From contig NZ_LR134477.1 of NCBI RefSeq assembly GCF_900637975.1, positions 186,001 to 250,000 on the forward strand: a stretch of DNA of 64,000 bases. Reading direction: 5' to 3'. This stretch comes from Actinomyces viscosus. Its GTDB lineage: Bacteria > Actinomycetota > Actinomycetes > Actinomycetales > Actinomycetaceae. The stretch's first letter is position 1. Each line of letters starts with the position of its first letter. The notes below the pieces were generated by a model. It was not told the origin of the DNA and ran no database searches. It saw nothing but the letters and a program-made list of their open reading frames with translations. This document shows, piece after piece, positions 25,849 through 34,856 of the stretch. Made by a program: the position numbers and the translations under genes.

Positions 25849-26025
25849 ACCTGCTAGCTCTGCCAGAGCTGCGCGTCCGCCGACACGTCGAGGCTCCAAC
25901 GCGTCACGTACTCACAGAGACGGCACAGCCGCGCCCCAGAGCGCTCTTCGCCCTAGAGTGATGTGCTAGCTGTGTACGACGACACCCGAGTGAGGCACGC
26001 GAGCCGCCGTGCCGGAGGAGATGCC

Positions 26026-27867
26026 ATGAACCTGCCACGACGCACCATCCTGACCACCCTGCCCGCCACGGCAGGACTCCTGGGACTGGGGGCCTGCTCC
26101 GCCGGGGGCGCCGCCTCGCAGGCCTCCGCCGCGTCCTCGTCGCAGGCTCCCACCGACCCGAAGCTGGCTCTGGATAACGCCGCCTGGCGCTACGACGCCA
26201 CGGGCGACGTCTACTACCAGCTGGGCCTGAGCTACGTGGCCACGCCTCAGGCCTCCGACTACGAGACCCTGGGCATCTACGTGCCTGGCGCCTACCTCAG
26301 CGCAACCGACAACGGCAACGGCACCTACACCGCCACCGTCAACGCCTCCGGCGCCGTCGGCGGCTTCACGGCCGCCACCGCCCCGACCGTCTTCCCGGTC
26401 AACACCCCGGGCTACTCCGCCCAGAAGCCGCCCACCGAGTACTCCTACGACACCGTCAAGGCCTACATGGAGGCCGGCTTCATCTACGTCCACGCGGGCC
26501 TGCGCGGCAAGGACTCCAACTCCCAGACCTACTCCGGCAACGCGCCCTGGGGCGTCACCGATCTCAAGGCCGCCGTGCGCTACCGGCGCTACAACGCGGC
26601 CTCCGTTCCCGGCGACGCCGCCAAGGTCTACGTCTTCGGGCACAGTGGGGGAGGGGCCCAGAGCGCCGTCGCCGGCGCCTCGGGCGACAGCGGGCTGTTC
26701 GCCCCCTACCTGGCCGCCCTGGGCGCCGCCACCACCGACTCCGGCGGCAAGGCCCTGTCCGACGCCGTCGCCGGGGCTATGTGCTGGTGCCCCATCACCA
26801 CCCTGGACAGCGCCAACGCCGCCTACGAGTGGAACATGGGACAGTTCGCCTCCTCCGGCACCCGGGCCGAGGGCACCTGGACGAGGGCCTACTCCCAGGA
26901 TCTCGCGGCCGCCTTCCCGACCTACCTCAACGCGCTGAAGCTGACCGACTCCAGCGGCAAGCCCCTGAGCCTGGAGTCCTCCTCGCAGGGCACCTACCTG
27001 GCCGGCTCCTACTACGACCACCTCGTGGCGGTCATTCAGAAGTCTCTCAACGACTTCCTGGCGGCCACCACCTTCCCCTACACGCCCTCGTCCACCGAGA
27101 TGGCCGGGATGGGGCCCGGCGGCGGTGGCGCCCCCTCCGGCGACGCGCCCAGTGACGCGGGCGACGGCGGGACACCCCCCTCCGGCGGCGCACCCGCGGG
27201 CGGCGGAGCGGAGGGTCAGTCCAGCAGCGAGACCACCACCTACAACACGGTGGAGGAGTACATCGCCTCCCTCAACGCCTCCACGCAGTGGGTCACCTAC
27301 GACGCCTCCACGAACACCGCGACGATCACCGGGCTCGAGGGCTTCGTCACCTCCCAGAAGAACGCCTCCAAGGACGTGGGAGCCTTCGACGGCGTCGACC
27401 GCGCCCAGACCGAGAACCTCGTCATGGGCTCGGGGGAGAGCAAGCTGCACTTCTCCTCCTCCAGCCGTGAGGTCATCTCCAAGGGCCAGTCGAGGTACTC
27501 GGCCCTGAGCGGATGGAGTGAGGACTACGGCGCCTCCGCCTACGAGAAGGACCTGGCGACGAAGGACTCGGTCGGCACGGACATGGTGACGCGCGTGTCG
27601 ATGTACGACCCCCTCTACTACCTCACCCAGGACTCCAAGGGACACGGCACCTCCACCGTCGCCCCGGCCTGGCGCATCCGTACCGGCATCACCCAGGGCG
27701 ACACCGCCTCCACCGTCGAGGTCAACCTCGCCCTGGCACTCCAGCAGGCCGGAGCCGGAAGCGTCGACTTCGCGACCATCTGGGGCCAGGGGCACACGAT
27801 GGCCGAGCTGACCGGCACCGGGGAGGAGAACTTCATCGCCTGGGTCACTCAGCAGGCCGCCTCCTGA
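26026..27867 (+). CDS. Tannase-like alpha/beta-hydrolase lipoprotein
   Basis: 613-residue exported esterase-like protein. The signal has twin arginines (PRRTILTTLPATAG) and a lipobox LGAC, so a Tat-exported lipoprotein is likely. The nucleophile elbow GHSGGGAQSA puts the catalytic serine near residue 207. A conserved-looking HTMAELTG near the end supplies a candidate His590. Overall it resembles subtype B tannases/feruloyl esterases, which hydrolyse galloyl or related phenolic esters. Between the two catalytic parts is a Gly/Pro/Ala/Asp-rich, probably unstructured stretch at about 359-402. The start follows GGAGGAG. The true substrate in this organism is unknown. Confidence 0.7.
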   Translation: MNLPRRTILTTLPATAGLLGLGACSAGGAASQASAASSSQAPTDPKLALDNAAWRYDATGDVYYQLGLSYVATPQASDYETLGIYVPGAYLSATDNGNGTYTATVNASGAVGGFTAATAPTVFPVNTPGYSAQKPPTEYSYDTVKAYMEAGFIYVHAGLRGKDSNSQTYSGNAPWGVTDLKAAVRYRRYNAASVPGDAAKVYVFGHSGGGAQSAVAGASGDSGLFAPYLAALGAATTDSGGKALSDAVAGAMCWCPITTLDSANAAYEWNMGQFASSGTRAEGTWTRAYSQDLAAAFPTYLNALKLTDSSGKPLSLESSSQGTYLAGSYYDHLVAVIQKSLNDFLAATTFPYTPSSTEMAGMGPGGGGAPSGDAPSDAGDGGTPPSGGAPAGGGAEGQSSSETTTYNTVEEYIASLNASTQWVTYDASTNTATITGLEGFVTSQKNASKDVGAFDGVDRAQTENLVMGSGESKLHFSSSSREVISKGQSRYSALSGWSEDYGASAYEKDLATKDSVGTDMVTRVSMYDPLYYLTQDSKGHGTSTVAPAWRIRTGITQGDTASTVEVNLALALQQAGAGSVDFATIWGQGHTMAELTGTGEENFIAWVTQQAAS

Positions 27868-27962
27868 GCATGGCGCGCCTCGGGAGCCATCCCGCGGAAT
27901 AACGACGGCGCCAGGCCGGTTGAGGGATCCGGTTTCCATCCGTCCTCACGAATCGAGCACTC

Positions 27963-28349
27963 ATGCTGACTGCCGCTATGGTCCTCGCCGTCCTGGCCGC
28001 CGCTCTCCACGTCCTCATCTTCTACATGGAGTCCATCGCCTGGGAGGGGGATCTGGCTCGCAAGACCTTCGGCGGCACCCCCGAGGAGGCCAGGCCGCAC
28101 GCCTTCTACGCCTTCAACCAGGGTTTCTACAACCTCTTCCTGGCCCTCCAGGCGCTTGTCGGGGTGGCCCTGGCTGCCATGGGGCACGTAGCGGTCGGCG
28201 CCGCCCTGATGCTGGCGGGCACCGGGGCGATGCTGGCGGCGGCGATCGTCCTGGCCCTGGCGTCAGCGCCTCACCGCGCTGCCGCCGCCAAGCAGGGGGC
28301 CTTCCCACTGTTGGCCGTCATCCTCACCGTTGCGGCGCTTCTCACCTGA
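27963..28349 (+). CDS. DUF1304 membrane protein
   Basis: 128-residue protein with four predicted membrane helices, a DUF1304 family member (HVLIFYMESIAW and FYAFNQGFYNLFLA motifs). No function is established. It stands alone between the tannase-like and DeoR genes, with no good Shine-Dalgarno sequence. Confidence 0.82.
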   Translation: MLTAAMVLAVLAAALHVLIFYMESIAWEGDLARKTFGGTPEEARPHAFYAFNQGFYNLFLALQALVGVALAAMGHVAVGAALMLAGTGAMLAAAIVLALASAPHRAAAAKQGAFPLLAVILTVAALLT

Positions 28350-28375
28350 GCCGACCTCAAGGCGGCTGGCCGCAC

Positions 28376-29143
28376 TCAGTCGCACAGCACGACGTCGACC
28401 CCGGCCCCTCGCAGCTCGTCGAGGGTGTCGGGGTCGATCTGGCTCGTTGTCAGCAGCGTGTCGAGGTCCTCGAGGCGGCCGAAACGGTAGGTATTGGTCT
28501 GGGTGATCTTGCTCGGCGCGGTCGGCAGGATGCGCCGGGTGGAGGAGGCCATGATGGCGCGCTTGACCATGGCGTCGTCGGACTCCATGACGGTCAGGCC
28601 GTCGCGGGCGGAGACGGCGCAGGTCGACAGTACGGCGACGTCGGCCCGGAAGGCCCGTACGGCATCGACCGCCTCGGCGGAGAACAGGGAGAGCGACTCG
28701 GGGTCGATCGGGCCGCCCGCGATCGTGACGGTCGCGCCGCGTACCGAGGCCAGTGCGGCTCCCGCACCCAGGGACAGGCACAGCACCCGGATGTCGCGGC
28801 CGGCGAGCTGCTCGGCCACTATCTCGCAGGTGGTGCCGGAGTCGATGATGACCGCCTCCCCGTCCTCGATGAGCTCGGCAGTGGCCTGCGCCAGGCGTCG
28901 CTTGATCTCCACGTCCTGCCTGCGGCGCATCGCGGCCGGACGGGCCGCGCCGCGCCGAGGGGCGCGCAGGGCCCCGCCGTGGACCCGAGTGACCAGACCC
29001 TCATGGGCGAGCTCGGTCAGGTCTCGGCGGATAGTCACCACCGAGACTCCGGTCAGTCGGGAGAGCGCTTGAACGCTGTGGGGCGTGGTGGGGCTCAGGA
29101 CCCTCAGGATGGCGCGACGCCTCTCGTTCGGTGTGTCAGTCAT
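28376..29143 (-). CDS. DeoR/GlpR-family transcriptional regulator
   Basis: 255-residue regulator. The N-terminal winged HTH (about 6-60) has the DeoR signature SVVTIRRDLTELAHEGLVTRVHGGA. The C-terminal sugar-phosphate sensor domain contains DSGTTCEIVAEQL and GGPIDPE-type segments. Family members repress sugar-use genes and are relieved by a phosphorylated sugar. No sugar operon adjoins it, so the target may be distant or may be itself and the VOC gene. AGGAAG precedes the ATG at 29143. The upstream 196-bp gap holds candidate operator repeats. Confidence 0.85.
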   Translation of the reverse strand: MTDTPNERRRAILRVLSPTTPHSVQALSRLTGVSVVTIRRDLTELAHEGLVTRVHGGALRAPRRGAARPAAMRRRQDVEIKRRLAQATAELIEDGEAVIIDSGTTCEIVAEQLAGRDIRVLCLSLGAGAALASVRGATVTIAGGPIDPESLSLFSAEAVDAVRAFRADVAVLSTCAVSARDGLTVMESDDAMVKRAIMASSTRRILPTAPSKITQTNTYRFGRLEDLDTLLTTSQIDPDTLDELRGAGVDVVLCD

Positions 29144-29170
29144 TCTTCCTCGAGATACAGGTGCCGAGAT

Positions 29171-29209
29171 GATCGTTTTACTCCATAACGATCGATGACA
29201 ATGATCGTA
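29171..29209. promoter_or_regulatory. Candidate DeoR operator repeats
   Basis: GATCGTT (29171-29177) and AACGATC (29187-29193) form a perfect 7-bp inverted repeat with a nine-base spacer. ATGATCGTA follows at 29201-29209. The region between the divergent DeoR and VOC genes is AT-rich compared with the window. Confidence 0.45.
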
Positions 29210-29339
29210 TGCTCTTCTATCGTTGAGGTCAACGGCAAGGTGATAGCCAAACCGTTGAAACGACAGAGAAAAGCCGTCGCCAGTAAGCTGATCGTTCGGT
29301 TGTTGACGGCGCCTCTGACTCATCAGAAAGGGAAAGATC

Positions 29340-29780
29340 ATGCCGCACCTCGACCACGTCGCCATCTGGGTCGCCGACCTCGACGACGCCCGTGACTTCT
29401 ACTCCCACTGGTTCAACGGTCATGCCAACGGTCTGTACGAGAACCCGAGGACCGGGCTGCGCACCCACATCCTCCACTTCGCCGGCACCCCCTCCGAGGA
29501 GCGGCGCGCCCGCCTGGAGATCATGACCCGCCCGGGGCTCGAAGGGCGCCGTGAGGCAGAGGGACTGGGATGGGCGCACGTCTCCTTCAGCCTGCCGGGG
29601 CGCGAGGACGTTGATCGGCTGGCCGCCAACATGCGTGAGGCCGGGGTGCCCGTCGTCGACGGGCCGCGTCAGACCGGCGACGGCTACTACGAGGCGGCCG
29701 TGCTCGACCCCGAGGGCAACCGCATCGAGCTCGTCGCCGCCGACTACTCCGACGACGTCGCCCTGCGCCCGACCTTCTGA
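29340..29780 (+). CDS. VOC-family (glyoxalase/dioxygenase-like) protein
   Basis: 146-residue vicinal-oxygen-chelate protein. The two beta-alpha-beta-beta-beta halves are visible: LDHVAIWVADLDDARDFYSHW at the N-terminus and AHVSFSLPG to DPEGNRIELVAAD at the C-terminus. H5, an Arg/Glu-rich mid region (LEIMTR) and the final Glu of RIELV would form the metal site as in methylglyoxal-lyase-like proteins. The substrate is unknown. AAAGGGAAAG precedes the ATG. It is divergent from the DeoR gene, which may control it. A long terminator follows. Confidence 0.8.
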   Translation: MPHLDHVAIWVADLDDARDFYSHWFNGHANGLYENPRTGLRTHILHFAGTPSEERRARLEIMTRPGLEGRREAEGLGWAHVSFSLPGREDVDRLAANMREAGVPVVDGPRQTGDGYYEAAVLDPEGNRIELVAADYSDDVALRPTF

Positions 29781-29790
29781 GGGCGGGGTA

Positions 29791-29823
29791 GGGGGCCTGA
29801 CCACGACAAGTGGTCAGGCCCCC
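29791..29823 (+). terminator. Terminator after the VOC gene
   Basis: A perfect 14-bp stem (29791-29804 with 29810-29823) and a five-base loop, GACAA. No T-run follows. Confidence 0.7.
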
Positions 29824-30037
29824 AGTCGTTCGGGAGGAGCGGAGCCGCCGATCGTGCTCGGCGTGCCCGCGCCTCCCGGGGCCAGTTGGTGGGCACCTGG
29901 GTGTTTGCTCTCAATCCTGCACCAATACTCTTGGTAAAGCCTGCCTGCTGAAGTATCGGCGGGAGACGGCTGATACGGTTTCCGGACGCCATGCGGTCGT
30001 GTCGCCCGCGGCCAGGAGAGGACAACCGGCACCTTCT

Positions 30038-30949
30038 ATGAGCAGCACCATCACCTTCGATGCCGTCACCAAGCTGTACCCGGCCGGAAGGGGGACCGGA
30101 TCCGGCACCCCCGCCGTCGACTCCTTCTCAGCCTGCATCGAGGCCGGTACCACGACCGTCCTGCTGGGCTCCTCCGGCTGCGGCAAGACCACTCTGCTGC
30201 GCATGGTCAACCGCATGGTGGAACCCACCAGCGGTGCGGTGCGCATCGACGACGAGGACGTCGCCGCCCGCGACGCCGTGGCCCTGCGCCGCTCCATCGG
30301 CTACGTCATGCAGAACGCCGGCCTGCTGCCGCACCGGCGCGTCATCGACAACATCACCCTCGTGCCCCGGCTGCAGGGTGTGGGACGTCGCGAGGCCCGG
30401 CTCCGGGCCCTCGAGCTCATGGAGCTGCTCGACCTCGACCGCGACCTGGCCGGGCGCTACCCCCACCAGCTCTCCGGCGGCCAGGCCCAACGGGTCGGTG
30501 TGGCCCGGGCCCTGGCCGCCGACCCGGAGGTGCTGCTCATGGACGAGCCCTTCGGAGCCGTTGACCCCCTGGTGCGCCGCGAGCTCCAGCGCGAGATGGT
30601 CAGGATCCAGGCCGAGCTGGGCAAGACGATCATCTTCGTGACCCACGACGTCGACGAGGCCCTGGCCCTGGGGGACGAGATCATCCTCCTGCGCGAGGGC
30701 GCCCAGGTCGCCCAGCGCGGCAGCGGACCGGAGCTGCTCGCCGAGCCCGCAGACGACTTCGTGACCCGTTTCCTCGGGCTCGACGACGCCGCACGCCAGC
30801 TGCGGCTGGAGGACGTTGCCGAGGCCCGGATCGTCCTGGACCGGGCCGGCCGCGCCGTCGGGCGCCTGGCCGCGGGCCCGGCCTTGGAGCCGGCCAGCGC
30901 CCGGGACGTGAGGACGGGGACGACGGAGACCCGGGAGACGCCGGCATGA
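30038..30949 (+). CDS. Osmoprotectant ABC transporter, ATP-binding subunit
   Basis: 303-residue ATPase of the OpuCA/ProV (quaternary amine uptake) type. Walker A GSSGCGKT is at about 44-51, the signature LSGGQ near 146, and Walker B LLMDEPFGAVDPL follows. After the ATPase domain there is about 60 residues of tail without the CBS domains seen in OpuCA, so osmotic gating may differ. The ATG at 30038 is in a GAGAGGACAACCGGCACC context with a distant GAGAGGAC. It is the first gene of a four-gene operon, and each of its three junctions is an ATGA overlap. Confidence 0.9.
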   Translation: MSSTITFDAVTKLYPAGRGTGSGTPAVDSFSACIEAGTTTVLLGSSGCGKTTLLRMVNRMVEPTSGAVRIDDEDVAARDAVALRRSIGYVMQNAGLLPHRRVIDNITLVPRLQGVGRREARLRALELMELLDLDRDLAGRYPHQLSGGQAQRVGVARALAADPEVLLMDEPFGAVDPLVRRELQREMVRIQAELGKTIIFVTHDVDEALALGDEIILLREGAQVAQRGSGPELLAEPADDFVTRFLGLDDAARQLRLEDVAEARIVLDRAGRAVGRLAAGPALEPASARDVRTGTTETRETPA

Positions 30950-31674
30950 GCTGGGTCCTGGCCAACCTGACCACCATCGCCGGCCACCTGCTGGCCCACC
31001 TGCTCCAGGCGGTTCCCGCGATCATCGCCGCCTTCGTCCTGGCGATCCCCATCGCCAGGCTGGCCCGCACCTCCCGCCCGCTGCGCGCCGTGCTGGTGAC
31101 CGGGTCCTCCCTGCTCTACGCCGTCCCCTCCCTGGCACTGTTCGTCATCCTCCCGATCATCCTGGCCACCGGTATCCGGGACCCGCTCAACGTCATCGTG
31201 GCCCTGACCCTCTACGGGCTGGCGCTCCTGGTGCCGGCCACCGCTGACGCCCTCGACGCCGTCGACGCCCGCGTCCTGGACGCCGCCACCGCCATGGGCA
31301 TGGGACGCATCAGGTGCTTCCTCACCGTCGAGCTGCCGCTGGCGGGCCCCGCGATCCTCACCGGCCTGCGCGTGGTGACGGTCTCGACGATCTCGCTGAC
31401 CACCGTTGGAGCCGTGCTCGGTGTGCGCAGCCTGGGCTGGCTGTTCACCGACGGGTTCCAGCGCGGCATCACCGCGGAGATCGTCACCGGCCTGGTGGCC
31501 ACCGCGGCCCTGGCCCTCGTCCTGGACGGGCTCGTGCTGGTCCTGGGGCGCCTGTGCCTGCCATGGACCTGGAAGCGCGCCGGCGCCGTCGGGCAGGTGC
31601 GCGAGACGGCCGAGGCTCCCGCAGCCGGCGGTCATGGGGATGACGGCCGCCAGGATCAGGAGGACGACGCATGA
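30946..31674 (+). CDS. Osmoprotectant ABC transporter, permease subunit 1
   Basis: 242-residue BPD-type permease (OpuCB/YehW-like) with about five or six helices. The EAA-like loop is at about 118-137 (ATAMGMGRIRCFLTVELPLA), which docks on the ATPase. The cytoplasmic C-terminus is long and charged. Both ends overlap the neighbours by 4 bp. Confidence 0.88.
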   Translation: MSWVLANLTTIAGHLLAHLLQAVPAIIAAFVLAIPIARLARTSRPLRAVLVTGSSLLYAVPSLALFVILPIILATGIRDPLNVIVALTLYGLALLVPATADALDAVDARVLDAATAMGMGRIRCFLTVELPLAGPAILTGLRVVTVSTISLTTVGAVLGVRSLGWLFTDGFQRGITAEIVTGLVATAALALVLDGLVLVLGRLCLPWTWKRAGAVGQVRETAEAPAAGGHGDDGRQDQEDDA

Positions 31675-32351
31675 GGTTCGTCCTGGCCGCACTGGCCTAC
31701 ATCGCCGACCCCGCCCACTGGAGCGGCGCCATGGGCATCGGCCCGCTGCTGACCCAGCACGTCCTGTACTCCCTGGCCGGGGTCCTCATCGCCGCCCTCA
31801 TCGGAGTGCCCACCGGCTGGTGGGTCGGGCACACCGGCCGTGGACGCACCTGGGTGCAGCCCCTCAGCGGCGCGGCCCGCTCCCTGCCCACCCTCGGCCT
31901 CATCACCCTGTTCGGCCTCGCACTCGGCGTCGGCCTGAGGGCGCCCATGATCGCCTTCGTCATCCTGGCCCTGCCCAGCGTCCTGGCCGGAGCCATGAGC
32001 GGCGTGCGGGCGGCCTCGGTCATGGCCGTGGACGGAGCTCGGGCCAGCGGTATGAGCGAGCTCCAGGTCCTCCGGCGGGTGGAGATTCCCCTGGGGGCAC
32101 CGCTCCTCGTCGGAGGGCTGCGCTCGGCCAGCCTCCAGGTCATCTCCACCGCCACCCTGGCCGCCTACACCGGCGCCGGCGGCCTGGGCCGACTCATGTT
32201 CCTGGGGCTCAAGACCCAGGACTACGTCATGATGCTCGCCTCAGCGCTCCTGGTCATCGCCCTCGCCCTGGCCTCCGAGGCCCTCTTCGCTCTCGCCCAG
32301 CGGGCCGTCACGCCCCCGGGCGCCCGGCAGCACCGGAAGGAATCAGCATGA
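31671..32351 (+). CDS. Osmoprotectant ABC transporter, permease subunit 2
   Basis: 226-residue second permease (OpuCD/YehY-like). Its EAA-like loop (GARASGMSELQVLRRVEIPL) is clear, and the segment IGVPTGWWVGHTGRG is typical. Two different permeases in one operon indicate a heterodimeric channel. Start and stop overlap the flanking genes by 4 bp. Confidence 0.88.
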   Translation: MRFVLAALAYIADPAHWSGAMGIGPLLTQHVLYSLAGVLIAALIGVPTGWWVGHTGRGRTWVQPLSGAARSLPTLGLITLFGLALGVGLRAPMIAFVILALPSVLAGAMSGVRAASVMAVDGARASGMSELQVLRRVEIPLGAPLLVGGLRSASLQVISTATLAAYTGAGGLGRLMFLGLKTQDYVMMLASALLVIALALASEALFALAQRAVTPPGARQHRKESA

Positions 32352-33355
32352 CCGCACACCCCAGCCCGCGCTCCGCAAGGCCGCTGACGCGACGCGGCCT
32401 GCTGGCCGGCGTCGGCGCACTGGGAGGCCTGGCCGCGCTCAGCGCCTGCTCCAACACGGACCCCTTCGCCATCGACCGGACCGGGGCGGGCTATACCGGC
32501 GGCCCCATCATCATCGGCAGCCAGCAGTACTACTCCAACGAGATCATCGCCGAGCTCTACGCCCAGATGCTGGAGAAGGCCGACCTGACCGTCACCCGCG
32601 AGTACCAGATCGGCCAGCGCGAGGTCTACCTGCCCGAGCTCGAGTCCGGCAGGATCCACGTCATCCCCGAGTACGGCGGCAACCTGCTGGAGTACTACAG
32701 CAAGACCAGTGGCACGGCGGGCCCCACCAGTGCCTCCAGCTCCAGCGGCTCAGCCAGCCCCTCCCGCAGCGCCAGCGACACCGCCTCGATCCAGAACACC
32801 CTGCTGACGACCCTGCCGCGCTCCCTGACCGTCCTGACCCCGGCCGAGGCCACGGACCAGGACTCCCTGACCGTCACCCGGGCTACCGCCCAGGCCCACT
32901 CACTGACCTCCATCGCCGACCTGACCTCCCTGGGACGGCCCGTCACGATCGCCGCGAACTCGGAGTTCACCACCCGTCCCTACGGGCCCGAGGGGCTCAA
33001 CAGCGTCTATGGCGTCGAGGCCTCCGTCACGCCGGTGGAGGACTCCGGCGGTCCTCTCACCGTCAAGGCACTCACCGACGGCACCGTCGACGTCGCCGAC
33101 ATCTACTCCTCGGACCCCGCCATCCAGACGCAGGACCTCGTCATCCTGTCCGATCCTCGGATGCTCATCCTCCCGCAGAACGTCACCCCGTTGGTGTCGG
33201 CCACGTTGCCGGCCATCGCGGTGACAGCCATCAACCGGGTCTCGGCGCTGCTGACCCCCGACGAGCTGCGCGCCCTCAATCAGCGCTCCACCGGCGAGGG
33301 GCTGAGCTCCAAGGCCATCGCCACCGACTGGCTCACGGCCAAGAAGCTGCTCTAA
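32348..33355 (+). CDS. Osmoprotectant-binding lipoprotein
   Basis: 335-residue substrate-binding protein (OpuCC/OsmX type, OpuAC domain). A twin-Arg (TRRGLLAGVG) and lipobox LSAC with Cys34 make it a likely Tat-exported lipoprotein. The ligand domain runs from about residue 54 (IIIGSQQYYSNEIIAELYAQ) to the end. EYGGNLLEYY, EATDQDSLTVT and LKALTDG-like motifs are typical of choline/betaine binders. Residues about 118-147 are a Ser/Ala/Gly-rich low-complexity insertion inside this domain, which relatives lack as far as I recall. It ends 11 bp from the convergent folA. Confidence 0.88.
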   Translation: MTAHPSPRSARPLTRRGLLAGVGALGGLAALSACSNTDPFAIDRTGAGYTGGPIIIGSQQYYSNEIIAELYAQMLEKADLTVTREYQIGQREVYLPELESGRIHVIPEYGGNLLEYYSKTSGTAGPTSASSSSGSASPSRSASDTASIQNTLLTTLPRSLTVLTPAEATDQDSLTVTRATAQAHSLTSIADLTSLGRPVTIAANSEFTTRPYGPEGLNSVYGVEASVTPVEDSGGPLTVKALTDGTVDVADIYSSDPAIQTQDLVILSDPRMLILPQNVTPLVSATLPAIAVTAINRVSALLTPDELRALNQRSTGEGLSSKAIATDWLTAKKLL

Positions 33356-33366
33356 CGGGACTCCGC

Positions 33367-33957
33367 CTACAGGTGCCGCCAGGTCTCCACCCGCCAGCTG
33401 GCGTCCCCGGAGGCCGGCCGCCACTGGCCCGGCGGATCTGACAGAGCCGGATCGATGGTCCACTCCTGGCTGCTGATCCCCGGTGCGCGTACCAGCGCCG
33501 AGTCGGGCAGACCGCGCTCGCGGGCTCGCGACGTCGCATCAAGATCCAGGATGCTGACGACGAGCACGTCGGGCAGGCCCTGGGCCAGCGCCTGCTCGTA
33601 GACGCTTCCGCCGCCGATGACCCACAGCCGCGGCAGGTCCGCCGCGGCGCCCTGCCGGGAGTCGGGCCCCAGGTCCGCGGCCAGGCCCCGCGCCGCGAGC
33701 GAGAGCCCCTCACGCAGCGAGCCGGCGCGGATCGCGCCCTCGGCCTGCCAGGTGCGGTCGCGGGTGAGAACCACGTTGCGCCGGCCGGGCAGTACGCCCC
33801 CCAGGGACTCCCAGGTGGTGCGCCCCATGACCAGCCCGCAGCCCATGGTCGTGGCCTTGAAGTGGGCGAAGTCCGCCGGCACGCGCCACAGCATCTCGCC
33901 GTCGGCTCCCAGAAGACCGGTGACGTCCTGGGCCCAGATCATCCCCAGGCCGCTCAT
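33367..33957 (-). CDS. folA: Dihydrofolate reductase
   Basis: 196-residue NADPH-dependent reductase that makes tetrahydrofolate. [20 protein letters not shown] is the N-terminal active-site loop; the catalytic acid is Asp or Glu in [22 protein letters not shown] is the NADPH loop, and [14 protein letters not shown] the second. It is slightly longer than the usual 160-170 because of an insert around 85-110. It is the last gene of the EcsC-thyA-folA operon, with a 4-bp overlap to thyA. It replenishes the folate that ThyA oxidises. Confidence 0.93.
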   Translation of the reverse strand: MSGLGMIWAQDVTGLLGADGEMLWRVPADFAHFKATTMGCGLVMGRTTWESLGGVLPGRRNVVLTRDRTWQAEGAIRAGSLREGLSLAARGLAADLGPDSRQGAAADLPRLWVIGGGSVYEQALAQGLPDVLVVSILDLDATSRARERGLPDSALVRAPGISSQEWTIDPALSDPPGQWRPASGDASWRVETWRHL

Positions 33958-34856
33958 ACCGCGACCGGGGCCTTGATCGTGGGATGGTGCTCGTAGCCCT
34001 GGGAGGCGTCGATGTCATCCATGTCGTAGGCGTCGATGGACTCGGCTCGCTCCAGGCGCAGCGTCGGGAAGGGATGGGCGCTCGGCACCCGGGAGAGCTG
34101 GGTGCGGACCTGGTCGACGTGGTTGTCGTAGATGTGGCAGTCCCCGCCGGTCCAGATGAGCTCACCGGGCTCCAGGTGAGCCTGCTGGGCGAGCATGTGC
34201 GTCAGCAGCGCGTAGGAGGCGATGTTGAAGGGCACCCCTAGGAACAGGTCCGCGCTGCGCTGGTAGATCTGCAGGCTCAGGCGGCCGTCGGCCACGTAGC
34301 ACTGGAAGAAGGCGTGGCAGGGCGCCAGCGCCATCGTGCCCAGGTCGGAGACGTTCCAGGCGGACACTAGCATGCGTCGTGAGTCCGGATCGGTGCGCAG
34401 GGTGTCGATGAGCCCGGCGATCTGGTCGATGGCCTCCCCGTCGCGCGTGGGCCAGGAACGCCACTGGGAGCCGTAGACCGGTCCCAGGTCGCCGGCATCG
34501 TCAGCCCACTCGTCCCAGATCGTGATGCCCCGCTCCTGGAGCCAGCGCACGTTCGTGCCGCCCCGCAGGAACCACAGCAGCTCGCCCTTGACTGCCTTCA
34601 TGGCCACGAACTTCGTGGTGATACGGGGGAAGCCCTGGGCCAGGTCGTAGCGCAGCTGGCGGGCGAAGAGCGAGCGCGTGCCGGTGCCGGTGCGGTCGGA
34701 CTTCGGGCTTCCGCTGGTCAGGACCTCAGCCAGCAGGTTCTCGTAGGCGACATCGACTCCCGGCGGGGGGACGAGGCCCATCCGGGCCAGCGCCGGGTAC
34801 CGGGCGGCCTCATCGGCGGGCACCGGCGTCTGCTGGGCGGCACCGACGCCGCTCAT
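33954..34856 (-). CDS. thyA: Thymidylate synthase ThyA
   Basis: 300-residue enzyme that methylates dUMP to dTMP with methylenetetrahydrofolate. [18 protein letters not shown] binds phosphate, the catalytic Cys180 is in [14 protein letters not shown], and [20 protein letters not shown] and GDCHIYDNH are conserved folate/dUMP regions. About 35 N-terminal residues precede the domain. Overlaps by 4 bp with genes on both sides. Confidence 0.95.
   Translation of the reverse strand: MSGVGAAQQTPVPADEAARYPALARMGLVPPPGVDVAYENLLAEVLTSGSPKSDRTGTGTRSLFARQLRYDLAQGFPRITTKFVAMKAVKGELLWFLRGGTNVRWLQERGITIWDEWADDAGDLGPVYGSQWRSWPTRDGEAIDQIAGLIDTLRTDPDSRRMLVSAWNVSDLGTMALAPCHAFFQCYVADGRLSLQIYQRSADLFLGVPFNIASYALLTHMLAQQAHLEPGELIWTGGDCHIYDNHVDQVRTQLSRVPSAHPFPTLRLERAESIDAYDMDDIDASQGYEHHPTIKAPVAV

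Noticed and set aside
25966..27939. A 657-codon minus-strand frame over the tannase-like gene
   Set aside because: Low-complexity Gly/Val/Asp sequence opposite a gene with a signal peptide, lipobox and catalytic motif; no ribosome site.
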